Source of the DNA: an uncultured Lachnospiraceae bacterium | Lineage (GTDB): Bacteria; Bacillota; Clostridia; Lachnospirales; Lachnospiraceae | Assembly: GCA_947626365.1 (NCBI GenBank) | Contig: CANQRW010000001.1 | Coordinates: 1 to 64,000 of the forward strand | Reading direction: 5' to 3' | Length of the DNA stretch: 64,000 nucleotides | In this document: positions 56,734 through 64,000 of the stretch, piece after piece | How positions within the stretch are numbered: the stretch's first letter is position 1 | How the letters are laid out: every line of letters starts with the position of its first letter | The notes under the pieces: generated by a model | Seen by the model: the letters and a program-made list of their open reading frames with translations, nothing else | What the model was told of the DNA's origin: nothing | The model's database searches: none | Translations under genes and position numbers: made by a program

Positions 56734-57546
56734 ATGAACTACCTGCTGTCTCTGTCAAAGGAGATTATCAAAAAGAGAAAACTGATCTGGGACCTGTCGA
56801 AGGCGGATTTTCGGAAACGGTTTGTAGGTTCCTATTTCGGCGTGGTGTGGATGTTCGTCCAGCCGGTGGTCACGGTGCTCATCTATTTCTTCGTGTTCCA
56901 GATGGGCTTTAAAAGCGCGCCGCCGGTGCCCGGCTTCCCCTACGTGCTGTGGCTGATTCCCGGCATCGTGCCCTGGTTTTACGTGAGCGAGACGCTGAAC
57001 GCGGGAACCGGCTGCCTGCAGGAATACAATTATCTGGTGAAAAAGGTGGTTTTCCAGGTGGAGATCCTGCCGATCATCAAGATGATCTCCTGCCTGCTGG
57101 TTCACGGAATCTTTGTCGTTATCATGGCGGTGGTGTTTTTGCTGTACGGCCGCCTGCCCAGGTTCAGCTGGATCCAGGTGGCTTACTACAGCCTGGCGGC
57201 CAGCGTGTTCTCCCTGGGAGTGACTTATTTTACCAGCGCCGTCAACGTGTTTTTCAAGGACATGGCCCAGATCGTGAACATCTGTCTTCAGTTCGGCATG
57301 TGGCTGACTCCCATTATGTGGGATCCGGCTATGTTCCCCAGCCGTCCGGCCTGGCTGGACCAGGTATTGAAAATCAATCCGGTGTACTATATTTCCACCG
57401 GGTACCGGGACAGTATGCTGACCGGCAGCGGCTTTTGGGAGAGACCTCTGAACACGCTGTACTTCTGGGCGGTGACGGCTGTGCTTTTCCTGGCGGGGCT
57501 TAAAGTCTTTAAGCGGCTGCGGCCTCATTTTTCCGACGTACTGTAG
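56734..57546 (+). CDS. polysaccharide ABC transporter permease (Wzm-like)
   Basis: 'DLSKADFRKRFVGSYFGVVWMFVQPVVTVLIYFFVFQMGFKS', 'GMWLTPIMWDPAMFP', 'INPVYYISTGYRDSML'. Confidence 0.92.
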   Translation: MNYLLSLSKEIIKKRKLIWDLSKADFRKRFVGSYFGVVWMFVQPVVTVLIYFFVFQMGFKSAPPVPGFPYVLWLIPGIVPWFYVSETLNAGTGCLQEYNYLVKKVVFQVEILPIIKMISCLLVHGIFVVIMAVVFLLYGRLPRFSWIQVAYYSLAASVFSLGVTYFTSAVNVFFKDMAQIVNICLQFGMWLTPIMWDPAMFPSRPAWLDQVLKINPVYYISTGYRDSMLTGSGFWERPLNTLYFWAVTAVLFLAGLKVFKRLRPHFSDVL

Positions 57547-57560
57547 GAGGAAGAATCAGA

Positions 57561-58931
57561 ATGGATCATGCCATCATCGTAAAAGATGTGACAAAAGTAT
57601 ATAAATTGTACGATAAGCCCATTGACCGGCTGAAGGAATCCCTCAGCCCGTTTCACAAGGAGTATCATAAGAAGTTCTATGCTCTCAACGGGCTTTCCTT
57701 CTCAGTGGAGAAGGGACAGACGGTGGGCATCATCGGCACCAACGGTTCCGGCAAATCTACGATTTTGAAGATCATCACCGGCGTGCTGTCCCCTACGACG
57801 GGAGAAGTGAAGGTGGATGGGACCGTGTCGGCCCTTCTGGAACTGGGGGCCGGATTCAATATGGATTATACCGGCATAGAGAATATCTACATGAACGGCA
57901 GCATGATGGGATTTTCCCGTAAGGAGATGGACGCCAAGCTTCAGGATATCCTGGAGTTCGCGGACATCGGCGATTTTGTGTATCAGCCGGTGAAGACCTA
58001 TTCCAGCGGTATGTTCGTCCGCCTGGCCTTTGCCCTGGCCATCAATGTGGAGCCGGAGATCCTGATCGTGGACGAGGCCCTGTCCGTAGGCGACGTGTTC
58101 TTCCAGGCCAAGTGCTACCGACGCATGGAGGAGATCCGTGAGCGGGGGACTACCATTCTCATGGTGACCCACGATATGGGCAGCATCCTCAAATACTGCG
58201 ATAAGGTGATCCTTCTGAACAGAGGCAATTTTGTGGCGGAAGGGACCGCCGGACATATGGTGGACTTGTACAAGAAGATATTGGCTAACCAGATGGATTC
58301 TCTGGCGGAGGAGCTGGAGGAGGAGCGCAGGCAGAAGGAAGGCGCCGCAGGGGAAGGACAGCCCCGGGAAACGGAGGAAGCCGGCGGCGGGAAGGAGAGC
58401 TCCGAGGGAACGGCCGGCGGCTCCGGAAAATCCCGCGGCGGCCTTATGAAGGACAAGCTGACCATCAATCCCAACCGCACCGAGTACGGCGACGGGAGGG
58501 CTGAGATTTACGATATGGGACTTTTTGACGAGCGGGGGAATCTGACCAATCTTCTTCTGAAGGGCGAGCGGTTTACCATCAGGGAGAAGATACGCTTCCA
58601 CGCCCCCATACAGACGCCCATTTTCACATATACCATTAAGGATAAGAAGGGTACGGACCTGTCGGGGACCAACACCATGTATGAGGGAACCGACATTAAG
58701 CCGGTAGGAAACGGAGACGAGTACGAAGTGTCCTTTACCCAGAAGATGACGCTCCAGGGCGGCGAGTATCTGCTGTCCATGAGCTGTACCGGCTTTGAGC
58801 TGGGGGAGCATGTGGTATACCACCGGCTGTACGATATTCTGAACCTGACAGTCATTTCCAACAAGAACACCGTAGGCGTCTACGATATGGAATCGGAAGT
58901 GGAGGCAGCTCTTGTGAGGACGAAAGGATAA
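57561..58931 (+). CDS. polysaccharide ABC transporter ATP-binding protein with C-terminal Wzt-type carbohydrate-binding domain
   Basis: 'GIIGTNGSGKSTILKIITGVLSPTTGEVKVDGTVSALLELGAGFNMDYTGIENIYMNG', 'KTYSSGMFVRLAFALAINVEPEILIVDEALSVGD'; low-complexity linker then 'AEIYDMGLFDERGNLTNLLLKGERFTIREKIRFH' domain. Confidence 0.92.
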   Translation: MDHAIIVKDVTKVYKLYDKPIDRLKESLSPFHKEYHKKFYALNGLSFSVEKGQTVGIIGTNGSGKSTILKIITGVLSPTTGEVKVDGTVSALLELGAGFNMDYTGIENIYMNGSMMGFSRKEMDAKLQDILEFADIGDFVYQPVKTYSSGMFVRLAFALAINVEPEILIVDEALSVGDVFFQAKCYRRMEEIRERGTTILMVTHDMGSILKYCDKVILLNRGNFVAEGTAGHMVDLYKKILANQMDSLAEELEEERRQKEGAAGEGQPRETEEAGGGKESSEGTAGGSGKSRGGLMKDKLTINPNRTEYGDGRAEIYDMGLFDERGNLTNLLLKGERFTIREKIRFHAPIQTPIFTYTIKDKKGTDLSGTNTMYEGTDIKPVGNGDEYEVSFTQKMTLQGGEYLLSMSCTGFELGEHVVYHRLYDILNLTVISNKNTVGVYDMESEVEAALVRTKG

Positions 58932-58972
58932 TGTCTGAATGACGCGGAAGGCGCGTCAGGAAAGAGGAAACC

Positions 58973-61900
58973 ATGAGATCAGAAAAAGAGAGAACAGAAC
59001 TGGAACGAAAAGTGCTGGGCATAGTAAAGACTTACGGAGGGGACGATCGGGCAGCCCTCAGCACTAACGTGAGTCTTGATTATCTGTATGCCCTGTCTCC
59101 TATGAGGGAAAACCTGCTGGAGTGGTATCCGTTCCGGGCGGAGGGAACGCTTCTGCAGATTGGCTCGGATTTCGGCGCTCTGACCGGCCTCTACAGCCGC
59201 AGGGTGTCCAAAGTGGATGTGATCGATTCTTCCTGGGTCAATCTGGAGATCAACCGGCTCCGCCATGTGGAGACGGGAGAGTGCGCCAATGTAAATTATG
59301 TTCAGGGAAGTCTGGAGGAGTATCTGGCCCAGACGGAGGAACGTTATGACTATGTGGTATTGATCGGAACGCTGGAGGAGGACTGCAGGGAACAGATCCG
59401 CCTGGCGAAGAAGTTCCTGAAAGCTGACGGGCAGCTTCTGGCGGCGGCGGCCAATCCCTTCGGCCTGAAGTACTGGGCCGGAGCGGAGAAGGACGACTGC
59501 TGCTTCTCCAAAAAAACGCTGACAAAAATGATGACGGATGGCGGAACGGAAGAAGAACTGGAGTTTTATTATCCCATGCCGGATTACAAACTGCCCATCT
59601 CTATTTTCTCCGATGCTTATCTGCCTAAAGAGGGGGACCTGACGGATACCATTACCGCCTATGATTTTCCTCAGTACAGTTTTCTGGATCTGGCTTCTTC
59701 CTACGATGCAGTCTGTAAAGACGGTCAGTTTGAGCAATATGCCAACGGCTATCTGGTCATATGGAGGAAAAACGGAGGCGGGAAGCTTCAGGAGGACGGT
59801 CCCCAGTATCTGAAGTATAACCGCACCAGGGAGGAGGAGTTCCAGCTTAAGACTGTCATCTACGGAAGCAGCAAGGGCCGTTTCGTGGAGAAATCCGCGC
59901 TGGGACCGGCCGGAGAGCCCCATATCCAGGCATTTGCCGCCAACTGCGAAGCCCTGACCAATCAGCATGAGATGCTGAAATATCTTCGGCCTCAGGAGGG
60001 ACTGGACAGAAGCAGCTGCCGTTTCCCTTATCTGAAAGGCCGTTCCCTGTCGGGCCGCCTGGATGAAGAGATCCATGACGGTCAGGAACCAGCGGAATTG
60101 ATGCGTCAGACCATAGATATTCTTCTTGCGGTGGAAGAAGCTGCTGTGGTCCCCTTTGCGGCCAGCGAGGCTTTTGCTTTGGTTTTTGGCGAAGAGTCCA
60201 TGAAAGCGCTTTTGGAGAAGGAGGAGAAGGATGGAGAGCAGATGGCATGCTTCCGGGTCTCCAACATCGACCTGCTGTTTGAGAATATTCTGCTGACAGA
60301 CGACGGAATGTACTGTCTGGATTATGAGTGGGTGTTCTCCTTCCCCATCCCGGTGGAATTTATCCGCTACCGGATCCTCTACTATGCCTACCGCCAGTTT
60401 AAGAGCCTGCTTGCCGGATATGACAGCGTAAGCCAGTGGCTGGACAGCTTTCATATCGGCCGGGAGGCTCAGGCAATCTATGAGGAGATGGAGAGGTCTT
60501 TCCAGTATTACGTTCACGGCGAAAACCAGAGGATTTATCTGGAGAATTACCTGGTAAATGCCAGAATGTTCTCTGATTATGACCAGATGGAGAGTGAATA
60601 CAGCCGCATGTCCGGAGAACTGACCCAGGCCAGGGAACAGGCGGAGCGGCTCAGGCTTCAGGTTCGCGACCAGAATACTGCCATGCGCAAAATGACGGAA
60701 GTAAAGCGGCTTACGGATAACCATGTCGCCAATCTGGAGGTAATGATCCGGGACCTGCGCCACGAGATTGATGAGATGGCCAAGACCATGGCCTATCTCA
60801 ACAGTCATGAAGCGATCATATTTAAGATTCGCAGAAAGCTTGGAGAGAAGTTTAACGCCAGATATCCCAAGGGCACCGTTGAGCGGAAACGCCTTCATTA
60901 CAGAAAGGAATATCTGCTTCATCCAATTCGATCTTACAGGTATTATAAGACGGAAGAGGGACGCAATCTGAGAGACGGAGATTTTGAGATTGGCGATGTG
61001 TACCGGGAGCATGGGAGACTGGTATTCCCCTATGCGGAGAATCCGGAGGTATCCATTATCATTCCGGCTTACAATCAGGTACAGTATACCTATCTGTGTC
61101 TGGTATCGATTCTGGCGCATACCTCTGATGTGTCTTATGAGGTCATTATCGCGGATGACGTGTCCACGGATGCTACGGAGCACCTGGACCGGTACGCTCA
61201 GGGAATCGCGCTCTGCCGCAATAAGACCAATCAGGGATTTTTAAAGAACTGCAATCATGGGGCGGAGAAGGCCAGAGGCCGCTATCTCATGTTCCTGAAC
61301 AACGATACCCAGGTGACGGAAGGATGGCTTTCTTCTCTGGTAAAGCTGATGGAATCCGATGAATCCATCGGTATGACCGGTTCCAAGCTGGTCTATCCGG
61401 ACGGCAGGCTTCAGGAGGCCGGCGGAATCATCTGGAGCGACGGCTCCGGCTGGAATTACGGCCGCGCGGACAATCCGGATAAGCCGGAGTACAATTATGT
61501 GAAGGACGTAGATTATATCTCCGGCGCGGCGATCCTTATACGAAGCAATCTGTGGAAGCAGATCGGCGGTTTTGACGAGCGGTACGCGCCGGCTTACTGT
61601 GAGGATTCGGACCTGGCTTTTGAGGTGAGAAAGGCCGGATACCGGGTGGTGTACCAGCCACTCTCAAAGGTGGTCCATTACGAAGGCGTCTCCAACGGCA
61701 CCGACGTGCAGGGGACGGGGCTGAAACGGTATCAGGTGGAAAATTCGGAGAAGCTGCGGGAAAAATGGGCCGCGGAACTGGCGAATCAATGTGAGAACAC
61801 CGGCAATCCGGATCCCTTCCGCGCCAGAGAGCGAAGCATGGGCAAAAAGATCATCCTTGTGGTGGATCACTATGTGCCCACCTACGACAAGGACGCCGGT

Positions 61901-62974
61901 TCCAAGACTACCTTCCAGTATCTGAAGATGTTTGTGAACAAGGGATATGTGGTCAAGTTCCTGGGCGATAATTTCGCTCATGAGGAACCTTACTCTACGA
62001 CACTGGAACAGATGGGAATCGAGATCTTATCCGGCGCCGATTATGAGGCGGGCATCTGGAACTGGCTGAGGGATCACGGAAAGGATATTGCCATCGCTTA
62101 CCTGAACCGGCCCCATATTGCCATTAAGTATGTAGATTTCCTGAAAGAAAATACCAGCTGCAGGATTATCTATTATGGCCATGACCTGCATTATCTGAGG
62201 GAAGGCAGAGAGTATATGCTGACAAAGGATGAGGAGCGTCTGAAATCGGCTGAGTACTGGAAGGCGATTGAGATGTCCCTGTTCTACAAGGCGGATATGT
62301 CCTATTATCCCTCCTATGTAGAGCGGGAAGCCGTGAAATCAGAGGATGAGAACATCCCGGTGAAGGATATTGTAGCCTATGTTTACGATCAGTTCCGTGA
62401 TGATATTCCGGAGGATTTTGAGAAGCGGGAAGGCCTGTTGTTTGTAGGAGGCTTTGCCCATCCGCCTAATGGAGACGCGGTTGTCTGGTTTGCCCGCGAG
62501 GTGTATCCGCTGATCCGCGGAAATATGGAAGCGGCAGGTCAGACGCCGCCGGACTTCTATGTGGTCGGTTCCCGGGTGACGGAGGAGATCAAAGCCCTGG
62601 AACAGCCGGGCAGCGGCATCGTCATCAAAGGCTTTGTCAGCGAGGAAGAGCTGACAGAACTGTATGACAGGACCCGGATGGTGGTGGTTCCTCTTCGCTA
62701 CGGCGCCGGGGTGAAGGGCAAGGTGGTGGAGGCCCTCTATCACGGAGCGGCGGTTGTGACTACTACTGTGGGAGCCGAGGGAATTCCTCAGGCGGAGGAG
62801 GTCATGGCAATCGCCGATCAGCCCGAGGCGTTCGCCCAGGCGGTCTGCGCGCTGTATACCAGTCCGGAGGCATGTCAGGCTTTAAGCCGCCGGGCCCAGG
62901 AATATATACGTGAAAAATACAGTATGGAGGCGGCCTGGAAAGTGATTGAGGAAGATTTCGAAATCCAGGCGTAG
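58973..62974 (+). CDS. multidomain protein: methyltransferase + kinase-like domain + coiled coil + GT2 + GT4
   Basis: 'LLQIGSDFGALTGLYSRRVSKVDVIDSS' (SAM MTase); 'VSNIDLLFENILLTDDGMYCLDYEWVF' (APH-like kinase); 'MESEYSRMSGELTQAREQAERLRLQVRDQNTAMRKM' (coiled coil); 'VSIIIPAYNQVQYTYLCLVSILAHTSDVSYEVIIADDVSTDAT' (GT2); 'VVPLRYGAGVKGKVVEALYHGAAVVTTTVGAEGI' (GT4). Confidence 0.9.
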   Translation: MRSEKERTELERKVLGIVKTYGGDDRAALSTNVSLDYLYALSPMRENLLEWYPFRAEGTLLQIGSDFGALTGLYSRRVSKVDVIDSSWVNLEINRLRHVETGECANVNYVQGSLEEYLAQTEERYDYVVLIGTLEEDCREQIRLAKKFLKADGQLLAAAANPFGLKYWAGAEKDDCCFSKKTLTKMMTDGGTEEELEFYYPMPDYKLPISIFSDAYLPKEGDLTDTITAYDFPQYSFLDLASSYDAVCKDGQFEQYANGYLVIWRKNGGGKLQEDGPQYLKYNRTREEEFQLKTVIYGSSKGRFVEKSALGPAGEPHIQAFAANCEALTNQHEMLKYLRPQEGLDRSSCRFPYLKGRSLSGRLDEEIHDGQEPAELMRQTIDILLAVEEAAVVPFAASEAFALVFGEESMKALLEKEEKDGEQMACFRVSNIDLLFENILLTDDGMYCLDYEWVFSFPIPVEFIRYRILYYAYRQFKSLLAGYDSVSQWLDSFHIGREAQAIYEEMERSFQYYVHGENQRIYLENYLVNARMFSDYDQMESEYSRMSGELTQAREQAERLRLQVRDQNTAMRKMTEVKRLTDNHVANLEVMIRDLRHEIDEMAKTMAYLNSHEAIIFKIRRKLGEKFNARYPKGTVERKRLHYRKEYLLHPIRSYRYYKTEEGRNLRDGDFEIGDVYREHGRLVFPYAENPEVSIIIPAYNQVQYTYLCLVSILAHTSDVSYEVIIADDVSTDATEHLDRYAQGIALCRNKTNQGFLKNCNHGAEKARGRYLMFLNNDTQVTEGWLSSLVKLMESDESIGMTGSKLVYPDGRLQEAGGIIWSDGSGWNYGRADNPDKPEYNYVKDVDYISGAAILIRSNLWKQIGGFDERYAPAYCEDSDLAFEVRKAGYRVVYQPLSKVVHYEGVSNGTDVQGTGLKRYQVENSEKLREKWAAELANQCENTGNPDPFRARERSMGKKIILVVDHYVPTYDKDAGSKTTFQYLKMFVNKGYVVKFLGDNFAHEEPYSTTLEQMGIEILSGADYEAGIWNWLRDHGKDIAIAYLNRPHIAIKYVDFLKENTSCRIIYYGHDLHYLREGREYMLTKDEERLKSAEYWKAIEMSLFYKADMSYYPSYVEREAVKSEDENIPVKDIVAYVYDQFRDDIPEDFEKREGLLFVGGFAHPPNGDAVVWFAREVYPLIRGNMEAAGQTPPDFYVVGSRVTEEIKALEQPGSGIVIKGFVSEEELTELYDRTRMVVVPLRYGAGVKGKVVEALYHGAAVVTTTVGAEGIPQAEEVMAIADQPEAFAQAVCALYTSPEACQALSRRAQEYIREKYSMEAAWKVIEEDFEIQA

Positions 62975-63000
62975 ACGGAAATATCGGAGGTTTTACAGGA

Positions 63001-64000
63001 TGAGATTTTGTAATGGAAAGAAAAAGGCGGCCCTGGTATTGGGACTGATTATAGCTATGTTGGCTGCGATAGATGCAGCCGCGGATACAGGGATGGACTC
63101 AGCGGGAGAAGTCGTTGTCTCTGTTCCGCCCGGCAGCAGCGGCCCCGTATCGGGACAGGGCCCTTCCATAAGCGACGGCCCCGGCGCTTTCCAGATGGCT
63201 GGCGGGAAGACGGGCCCCGGGGCAGGACCTTCCGCCGGGAATGGCGCGACAACGAATTCGGATGTGATGTTTGGCGGAGGTCAGCTGGCAATGCTGACCA
63301 GCCAGAGCGGCGCTCAGATGTTAAGCTGCCTGCTCCAGTCCAGGGAGGGCGGACTGATTGTGGTTGACGGAGGATGGGAAGCGGATGCGGATTATCTTCT
63401 TCAGGCTATTATTGCCAGGGGAGGTCATGTAAACGCGTGGCTTTTGACCCACCCGGATACGGATCACGCGGGAGCGCTGTATAATCTTATGACCCGGGCC
63501 AATCTGGGAGGGATTGCCGTAGATCATGTGTACTGTACGTTCGGCCCCCAGGAGTGGTATGATGCCCACACGCCGGATAATGCGGCGTTTGTTGCGGAAC
63601 TGAGAAACCGGCTGAGCCAGTGCCTGCCTCAGGGCGTTTTAGTCGATCCGGTAACGGCGGGGATGGAGATTCCGGCAGCCGGTATACGGACGGTGGTTGT
63701 AAACAACGCGGTATTCGGCGAGTCTCATACGGCAAACAGTACGGGAATCGTGTACCGCTGCGAGATGAACGGCGTGCGGATCATGTTCCTGGGAGATCTG
63801 GATTTTTCATCCGGCGAGCTGCTTCTTCAGAGGACGGCGCCGGAGGAACTGAAAGCAGATATTGTTCAGATGGCTCATCACGGACAGAGCGGAGTAGGCG
63901 AAGATGTCTATCGGGCGATCGGAGCGAAAATCTGCCTGTGGCCTACGCCTCAGTGGCTCTGGGATAATGACAATGGAGGCGGAGTGAACAGCGGTCCCTG
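63001..64000 (+). CDS. MBL-fold metallohydrolase (ComEC-like), secreted; truncated by window end
   Basis: signal-like N-terminus; 'WLLTHPDTDHAGALYNLM', 'GVRIMFLGDLDFSSGELLL', 'DIVQMAHHGQSG'; open to end of window. Confidence 0.82.

Noticed and set aside
58979-61183. 734-aa minus-strand ORF opposite the multidomain GT
   Set aside because: Antisense shadow; the plus-strand 1333-aa ORF has coherent domains across the same region.

Overview
64 kb of a fairly GC-rich Firmicutes chromosome, probably Lachnospiraceae/Clostridia (inferred from gene content and style only). No rRNA, tRNA, CRISPR array, transposase or integrase was recognised. Blocks: (1) 0-4 kb: lactonase-like protein, AroC, RpiB, 2-hydroxyacid dehydrogenase. 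(2) 3.96-5.41 kb: a compact 1.4 kb cassette bounded by perfect 54-bp direct repeats that duplicate the 3' end of an ilvD-type gene. It carries only an Abi_2/AbiF-type HEPN gene, preceded by a promoter + two-hairpin ~65-nt RNA + terminator. (3) 5.4-11.4 kb: sugar-acid catabolic locus (IlvD/Edd dehydratase, GntR/FCD regulator, GntP permease, two tandem esterases) with a shared candidate operator. (4) 11.5-17.7 kb: phosphoesterase, DUF4143 ATPase, class-F-like flavodiiron fusion, MATE. (5) 18-24.7 kb: pst-phoU-phoBR, with a circularly permuted PstS. (6) 24.7-36.8 kb: HflKC, ExoIII, a GH13-like protein lacking its catalytic residues, Glf, glycerate kinase, a zone of decayed genes, a PPC/DUF296 protein and a DUF4143 ATPase preceded by five exactly 23-bp-phased repeats. 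(7) 36.9-63 kb: large surface-glycan locus with deoxysugar enzymes, two flippases, Wzm/Wzt and a 1333-aa methyltransferase-kinase-coiled-coil-GT2-GT4 protein reminiscent of a WbdD chain terminator. Strongest leads: the AbiF-RNA cassette, the WbdD-like fusion, the permuted PstS, the 23-bp phased repeats and the dead GH13. All homology calls are from reading the translations; no database search was run.
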